In this document: one piece after another, positions 22,012 to 33,352 of the stretch
Layout of the letters: the number at the start of each line of letters is the position of its first letter
How positions within the stretch are numbered: the stretch's first letter is position 1
The notes under the pieces: model-generated
The model's database searches: none
Seen by the model: only the letters and a program-made list of their open reading frames with translations
What the model was told of the DNA's origin: nothing
Translations under genes and position numbers: made by a program
Origin: Epiperipatus broadwayi
Lineage: Eukaryota; Onychophora; Udeonychophora; Euonychophora; Peripatidae
Assembly: GCA_028023455.1 (NCBI GenBank)
Contig: JAQFVV010006255.1
Coordinates: 5,566,501-5,630,500 of the forward strand
Length of the DNA stretch: 64,000 nt
Reading direction: 5' to 3'

Positions 22012-22715
22012 TTATTCTTAAGGGCATATGTGTTTTTTATAATATATTATTGAATTATCACATCTAAAATAAAAATGAGCATAAATATTAATGATTAATA
22101 ATGCATAAAAGTACAAATAATAATAATAATGTAAGTTTTGTAGAATTTATACATTTATTCAATAAAATTCGAATTTGATTTTTTAAAATGTGATTAATAA
22201 ATTAAATTGTATAATAAAAAGTGTATTAGCAGTGTATTATGTCTATACACTGATAAGCCAAAATTTGAAATGATCTGAAAGTTTATTGTTGGTTTTCTTC
22301 TGATGATGTCAATTTATATAATAGCACCTTATGATGATAATATGAAGATTTAGTTCTCTATTATTATCTGAACTACAATTGGGGCCAATTTGTGAGTTTG
22401 GTATTTATGTTAAGATACTGTTGATGATTTTTTGATTGCTCTAAATTATGCATCAACTTAAGAAACAATATCACTGTAGAAGCAATATGATTTCTCTCAC
22501 TGTTACTAGCTTTCTTTCCCCCCTCAGGTGCCACAATGCATCTATCTATAAGTAAGGATAAATCCACATATCCATTTGTTTCTACATCCCAAAATCTGGA
22601 TAATAGAAGACATAAGATTACAGAGATCATCAAGATATTAAACATGTTACAAACAATGAAGAAATGTCAAGATTTTATATAACAAAATATAAACTTGATA
22701 ATAATAAAAATAAGA
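22012..22715. repeat. Dispersed repeat R1, partial copy c
   Basis: 22012-22140 matches 14747-14890 ('cttaagggcatatgt', 'aataaaaatgagcataaat'), and 22545-22710 matches 14905-15072 ('aaggataaatccacat', 'catcaagatattaaacatg'). The middle has a 90-codon open frame on the - strand (22373-22645) that resembles part of the frame at 16124-16363 ('LEQSKNHQ' versus 'LQQSKDHQ'). R1 may therefore once have carried a protein, which I do not recognise. Confidence 0.65.
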
Positions 22716-22910
22716 CCTGAGTTGTTATTTTTGTTTATAAAGTGATTAAATAGCAGAAGTATTTTCAGCTTAGAAATATTAACTAATAAATTCATGATAA
22801 ATTTAATATTTTAAAAGCTAGTGATTACAAAAAAATAAAAATCTATTTGTCTTCCTAATGTAATGTTATTGCAATTACAAGCATGCTTAAGTGCGCATCT
22901 CATGTATCAG

Positions 22911-23168
22911 TAGCATACTTTCCCACTTTTTTGCCACTCATAATAAGCTTTAGAAAGCAAGGGTAGTTGCTAGGTAACAGTGCTTAAAAAATCCTCATCC
23001 TGTGCTTTCCTATCCAAAATCCCCAGAGGAGTTTTAAGCTTATGGTTTTCATTAAGCACTATCATCTGGAAACTACCATTGCTTTCTGAAGCTTATTTGA
23101 ATGGCAAAAAGATGGGAAAATATGCCATGAAACAATATATAGCTGTAGACATTATAGATCATATATAG
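22911..23168 (-). mobile_element. Foldback element, family F4, with a decayed hammerhead
   Basis: Left arm ('ttcccacttttttgccact', 'aataagctttagaaagcaag') and right arm (inverse around 23085-23125) pair over most of their length. The centre on the - strand (about 23020-23058) aligns with the F1 hammerhead from CUGAUGA to UGGGGAU, but the core has decayed (UUAAUGA and AAAA). Flanks 22891-22910 and 23169-23188 are alike in about 15 of 20 positions, possibly an old target duplication. Confidence 0.6.
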
Positions 23169-23740
23169 GTGTGCATCTGATGTACCGACTAACTTGAAGA
23201 AATACCATAGGCAATATAGAAACTAAAACATCTTTTAGAGATATACTAAAAAACAACCCAATAATTAAAATAAAGGAGACAATATGAATACTGGACTCAA
23301 ATATCTATAATTCCAGATAATTTGAATAAATAAAACCTGTTTTGTTCTTGTTTTTCAATTTAATTTTTTTTTTTCTATTTTACAAACATGTTAGTTATTT
23401 ATCATTATTTATAAATTAATAGGTTAAGTTTGAAAGTTAATTTTCTTCTAGTAATTATCATTATTTGATAATTAAATTTTGAAATAAAAATGAATGTGTC
23501 ACAAATTTAAAACATCTTATTTTTCTGATTTTTGATTATAATTCAATATTAAAATAAATTTCTAATACATATGAAGATACATATATAGGAAAGATAAGTT
23601 TTGAATTCTAACTTTAAATATTTTTCATTTATGTACATTATGTTTTACTTCATGCCATTTATTAATTATACAGATATAACTAACATCATTCTTGATAAAT
23701 CTGCCTCATATCCCATGCTGAGTAAAATACAACAGAATTT

Positions 23741-23798
23741 TTAAACCATTAAGCATCACATGATCACATATGTGATCATGTGATGCTTAATGGTTTAA
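23741..23798. repeat. Perfect 58-bp palindrome made of F1 termini
   Basis: A complete palindrome from 'ttaaaccattaagcatcac' to its inverse, centred on 'catatg'. Each half equals the outer end of F1 elements ('catcacatgatcac' at 51971; 'gtgatcatgtgatg' at 35638). It looks like two F1 ends joined after loss of the interior. It directly precedes the F1 half element 23799-24199. Confidence 0.85.
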
Positions 23799-24199
23799 CA
23801 CCAATCCTGCCTAATAGGATAGTGGTGGCTATGGTTGTAAAAGAGCCAAAGACACCAAAATGTATGGGTGCTGAACTGAGTTCAGACCCATATGACTGTA
23901 TAAGCTATCGAGCTTAGATTGAAAATATTTTTTGTGTTTTCAATTTCATTCTCATAGTTTTGTAGTTAAGTAGAGATAAAAGGTGGTTGCTAGAGGGTTG
24001 CATTAGATCCTAAGATCTAGATGCAGTGCTCTCAGATCCAAAGCTCCTCACTGACGAAGGCCACAAGCCAGAAACTAGTCTGGGGATATTGGATGAGTAG
24101 GCATTAGATAGGAATTTTATGCACAAGCCTTCTGGCATCCATTGATTACTCTGTTTAGCACAGGTGGCAATACAGTATGGAGAGTTTTGCTCTGTTTAT
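23799..24199 (+). mobile_element. Hammerhead-bearing F1 element, half copy
   Basis: Contains the F1 interior ('gtagagataaaaggtgg', 'gcattagatcctaagatc'), an intact hammerhead (24045-24086) and the F1 outer arm ('gcacaagccttctggcatcc', 'ggcaatacagtatggagag'). The interior is matched in inverse at 56255-56375. Confidence 0.75.
24045..24086 (+). ncRNA. Hammerhead ribozyme motif, family F1 (best core match)
   Basis: Stem I UCCUCA (24045-24050), core CUGACGA (consensus CUGANGA), stem II GGC / loop CACAA / GCC with an A.A mismatch at its base, core GAAA, palindromic stem III ACUAGU, cleavage C at 24080, then UGGGGA (24081-24086), which pairs with UCCUCA over 6 bp. The minimal self-complementary stem III resembles that reported for Penelope-like hammerheads. 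Confidence 0.65.
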
Positions 24200-24525
24200 C
24201 AAGAATTTTTAAATCTACTTTTGCATGGTTTGAGACTGGACAGTGGAAGTTCCTACTTGTTCTTTTTATTTTATGCGATAAAGGCATTTTTTTCTTCCAT
24301 TTTGCAATATATAGATATGATTCGAACCAGAAATAAGTTTATTTCATTTTTTTCTTTCATCCAATACTGAATATTTTGATTCTTTTAGGATTAGAGTACT
24401 TAATTTACATATTGGAATTGTCTTTTTTCCATTTGAATTTGTTCTTCTCAATATATTGTGATAATATAAGATATTAATCATTTGAACAATTATCTATTAA
24501 GTTAATTCAACCACTTCATCACTAT

Positions 24526-24801
24526 AAACATTACAAATCTACTGAATAGCTTCTATCCGGGGAAAAATGGATTATTTTCATAATTTTTTATTGTTTAAGG
24601 AGAAATAGTTGGTGTGCCAAAGATTACAAATAGTAATTGATCACTTTTGATAATGATAAAATTAAACATTATAAATCTACTGAATAGCTTCTATCCGGGG
24701 AAAAATGGATTATTTTCATAATTTTTTATTGTTTAAGGAGAAATAGTTGGTGTGCCAAAGATTACAAATAGTAATTGATCACTTTTGATAATGATAAAAT
24801 T
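24526..24801. repeat. Tandem duplication, 2 x 138 bp
   Basis: The unit 24526-24663 ('aaacattacaaatctactg' to 'aatgataaaatt') is followed directly by a second copy with one base change (ttacaaatct / ttataaatct). It has no coding content. Confidence 0.85.
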
Positions 24802-25309
24802 AATGTGTAATTATAAAATCTAGGCAAATTAATAGGTAATTATAAAATAAGAGATGATGTGAAATATAGAAAATGAATTATATATATTTAGTTGTGGAAA
24901 TAGCAATATGATTTACTATGGACATATAGGGAAACAATTAGATGAAAGAGCTCATTATTTAAAATACAGACCAAAAATAGATTGTGTAAAAAATATGAAG
25001 CCATTAAAAACTATATTAAAGAAACTAATAGGAAGAAAATATATGAAATGAATTATATTAATTTCAATAAACAATACAAAATATCAATTAATTTAACTAA
25101 TAATTGACTAATGAAAAATGAATGGAAAATTATATAGGATTTTATATAGGATTTTTTTCATTGTATGTATTGTATAACTATTATAATTAGTTGTAGTTAA
25201 TTTTATATATATATATAATAGATTTTGCTAAGTAAGCAATGTAAAGTGAAGCTTTAAAATAGTTCCATCACAGTGAAAAGGGAAAAAATAAATTTTTGAC
25301 AAAAAAGGC

Positions 25310-28080
25310 TTTTCTGTATTAATATTTTTATTCATCAACCATTATCAATCCACTGCAGGATGAAGGTCTCTCCAAGTTTAATCCATCTTTTCCTATCTTT
25401 AGCTTTTCTCCACATCACCCCTGCACACTTTCTTATTTCATCCATCCATCTCACATGTGGTCTCTTTCTGGGTCTTTTACAATCTTTTGGAATCCAGTTT
25501 AAAATTTCAATTATCCATCTATTATCATCTCTTCTAGCAATATGTCCAGCCCAACTCCACTTCAGTCTTTTAATTTTTTCAATGAGGTCAGTAACACCTG
25601 TTTGTTCTCTTACCCATACATTGCGTTTTTGATCTTTTCTTGTTACTTGTAACATGCATCTCTCCATACTTCTTTGAGTGGTCTGAAGTCTCTGTATTGC
25701 TCTTCTATTAAGTGTCCAAGTCTCAGATCCATAAGTAAGAACTGGCAAAACACATTTATTAAAAACCTGCCTTTTCAAACACATAGGCATATTTCCTTTC
25801 AGTATCAAGTTATTTCTACCAAAAGCACTTCAACCAAGTTTAATTCTATGATTAATTTCATTCATTATGTTTCCATCTGTATTAATAATCTGCCCAAGGT
25901 ATTTGTAACTGTTAACTTCTAACTCATCATAATCAATCTTTATTTTCATGTTTTGAAAAAATCTATTAAGCATTACTTTAGTCTTTAGCATTTATCTTTA
26001 ATCCTACTTTCATCTGATAACTCCTGCAACATTTCCTGTAACTCTAAAGCATTATTTGCAAAAACAACTACATCATCTGAAAAATCTAAATGACAAATAA
26101 TCTCCATTTACTTTCACTCCTTTAGCTTCCCATTTTAATCCACAAAATACTTCTTGCAGCACTGCTGTAAAAAGTTTTGGAGATATGGAGTCACCCTGTC
26201 TTACACCTTTTTCAATCTTGATTTTCCTACTATCATTATGTAATGTAATTGTTGCTGTTGCATTTTTATAAATATTTTTTAAAATATGACAATATCCTGG
26301 ATCTACACCTTGATGATCCAATGCTTTAATCACTGAAGAAATGTTTATAGAATCAAATGCCTTTTCATAATCTACAAATCCTAAGCATAATGGCTATTCA
26401 TATTCATTTGTCCTTTCTATAACTTCTCTCAATACCTGGATATGATCTACTGTACTAAAACCACTTTTAAATCTGGCTTGTTTTCTTGGTTGATGGAAAT
26501 CCAGTGTTTTCTGTAGACGAGTTGTAATGATCTTAGTAAAAATTTCATATAAAACTAATAAAAAACTGATAAATCTGTAATTTCTAATATCTTCTTTATC
26601 ACTTTTTTTAAATATTAATATTAATACTGCATTCTTCCAATCATCTAGTACATCTTTATCATTTAGACATTTGGTATATAACTTTGTTAAAAAAATTCTA
26701 TTTCTTCACCTGCTTCTTTTAATATATCAATTATAATTCCTTCATTATCTGGAGCCTTTCCTTTCTTCATAAATTTAATTGCATGTCTCACTTCCTCATT
26801 CAAAATTCTGGTCAATTCGGAAGATATAATAGGTATAGGAGGCACTTGTTCTTTATTACTATATAATTCTTGATAGAAGTCTTCTATACATTTCATGATG
26901 TCATCTCTCTTTTTAGTAATAATGCCATCTTTTTTTCTTATTGCAGATATAAATTTCCTACCAATACCAAAATGTTGTTTTACACTCTTTAGACTTTTAT
27001 TCTCTTCTACAGCTTTCCTTGCTAGTTCACAATTATACTTTCTTATATCATTTTCAACTATTTTCCTCACCATTTTACAAAATTCGAGATATTCAATCTT
27101 TTTTAATGCATCATTGTTGTATATCCTCATATTCCTTCTTTTCTTCATAAATTCTCTAGTCTCAGTAGAAATTTTATTGGTCAATTGCTGCTTTTTTCTA
27201 CCAGCTATCTTTGTAGCAGTTTTTAAAAGTGTATCAGTTATTTTCCTGTTAATGTCATTCAAATTTGAATCATGTTCAAAATCTACTAATACTTGAAACC
27301 GATTTGTAAGTTCTAATTTAAATTCATTAGAATGTTTCTGAAGATTAGGAATATCAACTGTAAATATTGTTTTTCTTAATAATTTTTGTCTCTCTAGTTT
27401 TGCATTAACATGTATCTTACATCTTACTAATCGATGATCACTCCCTGTGTTAAATTTATTAAGAACATTTCAATCTTGAAATATGTATTTTCTGTTAGTC
27501 AAAATATAATCCAATTCTGCTGTACCTTCATTTGGATGCTTCCATGTCCATTTCCTTTTAACATTTTTCTCAAAAAAAGAATTCATGATATAAAGTTGTT
27601 TTTTTTCTGCAAAATCCACAAGTCTATGTACTCTCTCATTTCTATTTTCATAACCAAAATTACCTATAGCATTTTCATCTTTCATTTGTTTATCAATTCT
27701 AGCATTAAAGTCTCCCATAACAATTTTAAAATGTTGTTTACTCTAATCAAAAGCCTTTTGTACATCCATATAAAAATCTTCTACTATTTCATCACTATGA
27801 GAACTTATTGGGGCATAAACCTGAATTATCTGCATTTGGTATCTGCTATTGAGTTGTAAAAGTAATTTGCCACTCTGTCCGATACACCATCACTCTCCAC
27901 AATGTTATTCTTCCATTTTTTATTTATAATGAATCTTACTCCACTTGTATTTCCAATATTTGTACCTTTATAGTAGAGTATATGTTTACTTTTTAAATCA
28001 ATTGTTTCTTCCCCTTTTCTTCTAACTTCACAAAGTCCAATAATGTCCCATTTAATATAAGATAGTTCTTCTATATGTAT
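25310..28080 (-). mobile_element. RTE-type non-LTR retrotransposon, decayed
   Basis: Near full-length element on the - strand. From its 5' end: endonuclease (about 28075-27470), linker and reverse transcriptase (about 27262-26040) and C-terminal domain (25808-25335). The order, the single-ORF layout and the C-terminal motifs YGSETWTL and GHIARRDDNRW are typical of RTE elements. Several stops and frameshifts split it. The 3' end is near 25310; the 5' end lies before the junction with repeat R1 at 28205. Confidence 0.9.
25335..28075 (-). pseudogene. Endonuclease-reverse transcriptase remnant (RTE)
   Basis: The endonuclease part shows GLCEVRRKGEE near the start and MGDFNARIDKQ (27718 downwards), with LDYILTNRKY near its end. 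The RT part has MKKGKAPDNEGIIIDILKEA (usually KAPGPDGI), KALDHQGVDPGYCHILKNIY, then RQGDSISPKLF and an FSDD box just after a frameshift near 26073. The C-terminal part is 157 codons with YGSETWTL and GHIARRDDN. At least four breaks lie between these blocks, so it is not functional. The frames are still long, which suggests moderate age. Confidence 0.88.
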
Positions 28081-28204
28081 ATATAGGTATTTTATATTGT
28101 ATGATTTGATTTCAATTTTATAGGCATAATACTTTATCTAAATTCACAAAGATTGCTAAATGCTACAGCAGCATCTATAATATTTCTATAATTCTGTTAG
28201 AGAG

Positions 28205-30492
28205 TTTTCTTTTCACCAAGTTCACAGATCGCAATCAGTGAAAAATTATCTAAATATAGACATTTTTACTTAGCTCAGATTTTGTAGTTTGTTCTTTCGA
28301 CAGTATAGAAAGTATTATGTTATTAAAACTCTAGATTCCTTCTTATCCTGTTGAAACAGTTCATTTTTATCACAATATTTAGATAATGCTTTATTTTTGT
28401 CTGTCTGTTTTTTTTCTTATCCTTCCATATTTTTTTTATATTCTTCATAGAACTTTCTCTGTCAGTTTCCTTTCAGTCTAATTTTTTTATCTACTTCTAT
28501 GGCCTTTTGAAACATTTCATCCTTATTCTACATTTCATTTTTTGTATTTTCTTTGCTGCTTTTTTGTAATAGCTAAAAAGGCTACTGAACATTACTTTTT
28601 CATTTGAATTGCCATTATTATCTTTATATTTCAGTTCACTTAAATATAATACTGAGATTCAAACTTAATGTTATAAAATTGTAAAATACATCTTTTTTTA
28701 TATAAAATTTATTATTGAGCTAAGTGTTATTATTTCTCCCAAATCACTATCTATTTACAATATTAAATTCATTTATGTTTAATGTCTTTTATTTTTACTT
28801 AAAATTCTATGGAATTTATTAATATTACTTTCCTTATAATTTGGTATTTTTTTGTTTAAACTTGAAATATTTTGACCTCCATATATCCTGATTGTTGGCA
28901 TATTATAAGAGTAGGTATCTTTTTTTTAGTTGTCACTTTGCATATAATCTAAATGGTTATCAATCTCCATTTTGTCTATCAAAATATATAATTGTTCATT
29001 AGCAGTAACCATACCTACATGTTTGAAAGCCAAAATATGTAACGATCTTAAAATATAGAATTGATTCTCTCTTTTGGTGATGCAGGTTATGTAAACACAA
29101 AATGTAAATTTGGTGCATTTATTTTTTAAATAATCATCTTAAGAAAAATATGATTTTGCTTAATTTTATCTAGATGCCATAGAATGCTGATTCTAATGTA
29201 TCTATGAGTAAGCATAAAATGAAGGCAGACTAAAGAAATACTTAAGATGTTATATAATGAAATATGAATTTAATAATTTAATAATAATAAATAAAATAAT
29301 GATTTTTTATTTACAAATTTCTTAAATGGAACAATTACATCATTAGTATATTACTGGGCATTTAATCAACCTTTATTAGTTTATTTAACTTAGATGTAAA
29401 ATATTATATAATAATCAAATACTGAAATTTGGGCAATACAAGAATCCCAGACCAGTATAAGAGGAATCTCCTTCACCAGTTATATCAAGACTCAATCGCA
29501 TTAGTCACAAATCAAAGCACTTAAATCTTATTGTATTAAGTAGAATCATTTACTAAATTTCAAAGTATGAAAGATGAAACATGACTATTAAATGTGATGC
29601 CCTTAATAGTTAAGCATATATTTTTTTAAAAGATAGAAATTATAATTAATTTTATTTTCTTACAAATCTTATTTATGTATATGTGCGTATGTTTTTAAAG
29701 ATGTTATTTATTTTATGAAATTCATAATTAGTGTTTTTCTTTTTTAATACGCACATACAATAACATTTTAATCTGGTAGGACTTAATTCCTTTTTATATT
29801 ACTAATTGAACTCATTATGAATATAACAAATCAGTTATGAAATTAATACTTTACAGAATTATAATGAGCATCATATTTAATAATTATGTGTTTCATCTTT
29901 CTTAATAAAGCAAGAAAAATTTTCTTAAAAAAATTCAAGGCCATTCTGATTTATAGTTAATGATACTGGGGCTGAAAAAGAGGGTTCCTTAAAACTGGTC
30001 TTGTATTATCATAGTTTATAATTTAGAAATTGACTATTATATAATATGTTATATCTTAGTTAAGTAATAGACGGTATTTAAATGTTCTCTTCTATAATAA
30101 ATAGCAAATGTACCATATTTTTAATTCAGAAATATTAACTATCAAACTCATGATCGATTTATATTTTAAAATGAAATGCAATAAAAACTATTTTTTTTTA
30201 AGATTATTATAATTTTCTATTGATATGATTAACCCTTAGGATCACAAAAAACATAATTAACTTCTTTATATTCTCATCTTAATTAAGAAATCATTTGATT
30301 TATAATCCTTAAAGCTATAGTAGTAATCATGAACGCATTTTGCAATGATTATTAATATTTGTTAATGAACAAATTTTGATAATGTAAAAAAAGGTAATTT
30401 GGACTTAATTAAATTTCCTAATTTAACGTATAATAAATAAGTGAATAATACCAACTGAATGGTAAATTTTACTAGAGATTCTTTTTATTTCA
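28205..30492. repeat. Dispersed repeat R1, copy b
   Basis: Matches R1 copy a over its length (15075-16800 and 21488-21740). It carries an extra segment of about 560 bp (29595-30150) and lacks the 338-bp tandem duplication and the Gypsy element, so it serves as the empty-site reference for copy a. Confidence 0.75.
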
Positions 30493-30778
30493 TCATTTAG
30501 ACAATCCCAATATCAATAGCAATTGCAATCTGTTGTCAAGGAAACCTTTTAAGAATAAAAGTGATATGTAAAGTAATTTGTGAATTTCATTTCCTAATCC
30601 ATTAATGTTTTCATATAAGCTTTGATAATTAAATGTGTCCAATTGTTTTATCTTAAAAATAATATATATGTAGTCACAGAAAATTTTGATTCTACTTAAA
30701 CATTTATAATAAATGGCTAATAAAATTCAAATAAAAATGAGCAAATTCAAATATATATGTTAATATTTAAAACATCTG

Positions 30779-30801
30779 TGGTGATGATGATGATGATGAT
30801 A
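30779..30801. repeat. Short GAT microsatellite
   Basis: Six consecutive GAT units after 'gtg'. Nothing else is notable. Confidence 0.7.
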
Positions 30802-31249
30802 ACTTATAACCTAGCACTAAAGATTAAACCAAGTGCAAGTCCTCCTAAAAGTATTTTAAATTTGTTTTTCTAGTTTCAATCAAGAATATTGAAATTTTAA
30901 GACACCAAATCTTTTAAATAGAAAGTTACTTCTGGAAAACTTATTAACACTTGATCATCATTTATAAATTATTATCATATCCCTATATGACCCCCAGTGG
31001 ATGATATGATTTTTCAGGATTGTGGATATTAATAACATAATGGTTGGATTGAATTCAATAAATAAATATAAACCAAATGGATTAATAAAAAAATTAACTG
31101 TAATCATATGAAACTGTTGCTTATATATTTGCAACTATTACCAATTATAGAAAATATTAAAGGCAATAAAATAATAAGTTTTAGAGATATTTTAAACTTA
31201 AGGCTTTAGAATAATTATATTGATAAGATCTTACAAGTACAAAGTTTAA

Positions 31250-31780
31250 AAAGTTCCAAACCATGCTTTTCTGCAGATATTATTCTTTTACTAATTTTAT
31301 GTCTTACTTACTTCATCCAGACTGATCATTATTCATCATCGGGCACTGGTAATGTTAGCATCAGTGTTGTTATATTGTAGTCCAAGGTAGGTTTTACAGC
31401 ACAGTTCACTTCTGTCTTCATCACATGATCAAAGCAGGTAATGTCTGGTTTTAACAAACTTCAGCATTAGTCTCAGGATCCAACTGCGTCTCCAGGCGAT
31501 TAACTGGTATGGTTTTGGTTGTCTAGCCACACACTGTAGATAGACTTTCACTAGATAAAGTTGTAAAACTTGCCGTTATAAATAGAGTATTGAAGAATAC
31601 TTTAAAACAGCAAAATAAGGTTATTCAGTGAAAAACTTTTATCCAGTGGCATGGAATCACTGCAACATTGCTTCCAGAGTTAAGGCTTGAAATAGACATG
31701 AGTAGACTACCTTAGTCATTTGGTTTAGACCTATTTATACCCCACATGTTATTATTTTTCACACTTAGCACTGTACTCAA
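31250..31780. other. Higher-complexity segment of unknown origin
   Basis: About 500 bp clearly less AT-rich than the flanks, without homopolymers and without an open frame. It contains 'catcatcgggcactgg' and 'ctgcgtctccaggcg'. It may be a mobile-element fragment such as an LTR. I see no second copy in the window. Confidence 0.35.
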
Positions 31781-32850
31781 TGTTTTTTTCCAAACAACTG
31801 GTTTATCAAATGCTAGCACAAAGATTTGACATCTGTTTATCTAAAACATTTATTGATAAACATTTTCTTTATTCTTTTCACAATATGTGGAAACAATTTT
31901 ACAGATATTTTTAAATTATAGAATTATTTGATAACTAAATGAATAAAAGAAAAATAAATAGTTTTTTTCCTTCTTTATTTATATTAATAATGGGAAGAAA
32001 AAAATTGTCATTGACTTTTAAAAATTGATTGATAACTTTCTTAATTTTATTAACCCCAAATTTGCAATGGCATATTTAGATTTGCCATTTAATTTACTTT
32101 AAGAATGAGTGAGTTATTTATTTAAAAATTCCATTCCGAAAAACAAATCAGAAAAGATACAAAATACTTCATATATTTATAAACTACCAATTCAAAATTC
32201 TTGTGCACATTAAACTTTTTTTTTTCCTTTATATAGTACTACTTATCATTTCATTGTTTTTCACTTATTACAAAGTCATTATAAAATATTTAATGGTAGG
32301 ATTAAAATATATAAACTATTTTTTCTTTTAATTTTTTTAAACCAGTGTACATGTATATTACATCTAGTACATACACAAATATATATACAGCAATCTATAA
32401 GAGTTTGTTATTAAACTTTTTTTATGCGGTTTTATAATGTAATTAATTTGAGCTGCTATCAAATTTGTTCTGTTATGATATATATATAATAATAAATTAA
32501 ACATGTCTTAATCTTAACTCTTTAAAAATCATAAACAAATGCAAAGCCAGAAATCTCCCCAAATTATATAATTAAATAAAGACTCAGTATAATATATTAT
32601 TAATGAGATACTACAATTTTATGGAAATATAACAACCATTAGCATTTACCAATAAAATCTACAATGGATTTTGATTTAAAAAATAAAAAATATATACATT
32701 TTTTAATATTATTAAAGCAAAATAATATAGTCACGTGTGGCAACTGATTGTGAAGTAAATTATATCTGTATTAAGTTTGATATTTTTTCTTCAGGTTTTG
32801 GTTCTGATTATCAAAATATTTTGTTAGCATTTAGATGTTATATCTTTCAG

Positions 32851-32934
32851 ATAGCCAGTCATGAGATTCAAGTAAAACAACTGAAAGAGGATCTGCTGGA
32901 ATCACAAAGGCAGCATTCAGCTTGTTATGATGAA
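32851..32934 (+). CDS. Exon of the coiled-coil protein (28 codons)
   Basis: An 84-bp exon between acceptor 'tatctttcag' and donor GTAAGT, read in phase 0. It encodes IASHEIQVKQLKEDLLESQ and so on, ending CYDE: exactly four heptads, with I1, V8 and L15 on a and L11 on d. Length, phase and register equal those of the exon at 59598, and half of the exon at 49646. An open frame runs on into both introns by chance, but only this part has coding composition. The family is not recognised. Confidence 0.82.
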
Positions 32935-33165
32935 GTAAGTCAATTACAAAAAAGTTATTACTTTTTAATAATGAAATTTGTAATCATATTTTTATATGAC
33001 TCAATTGTATATTGAAATATAGAACCATAAGTTAGCATTTAAGGTAAACATTTTTTAAAATTAAGATATTTGACTATAATAAAAAAAAAATTCTTATGAG
33101 AATATGACTCGGGGAAAAAATCAAATTGATTAGTTAATTTTTTTTCAGTGTGTGCATGTGTGTTT

Positions 33166-33352
33166 AGACAGAGAGATAGATAGGTAGATGATAGATATAT
33201 AAATAGATAGATGGATAGATAAATGGATGAATAAATGGATGGATAAATAGATACATAGATGATAGATAGATGAATAAATGGATGAATAGATTGATAAATA
33301 GATGGCTAGATAGGCAGGTGGGAGGGCAGTCAGGCAGGTAGGTAAGCAAATT
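33166..33352. repeat. Interrupted GATA/GGAT tetranucleotide repeat
   Basis: Starts as GATA units and drifts through GATG, AATG and GGAT units to GGCAGGTAGG-type units, about 185 bp. The open frame on the opposite strand (repeating I/Y/L/S) is only a by-product of the repeat. Confidence 0.85.

Larger units (their letters stand above)
2856..32850 (+). other. About 30-kb intron (or intron series) loaded with mobile elements
   Basis: The donor GTGAGT is at 2856 and the next recognisable acceptor is at 32850. Sub-features are listed separately. Parts in which I see nothing beyond AT-rich sequence and homopolymers are roughly 2870-4100, 4210-5510, 6540-7370, 8740-9220, 9345-10390, 11900-13590, 13870-14740, 24810-25300 and 30570-31250. 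Runs of 7 to 13 C (for example 3806-3818) recur in this AT-rich background. Small extra exons could be hidden here. Confidence 0.6.

Noticed and set aside
23741-23798. Rho-independent terminator or CRISPR-like repeat
   Set aside because: The context is a eukaryotic intron; the palindrome is explained by F1 termini. No spacer-repeat array exists anywhere in the window.
26895-27859. Long + strand frames (133 and 141 codons)
   Set aside because: They are antisense shadows of the RTE element, whose recognisable endonuclease and RT motifs are on the - strand.
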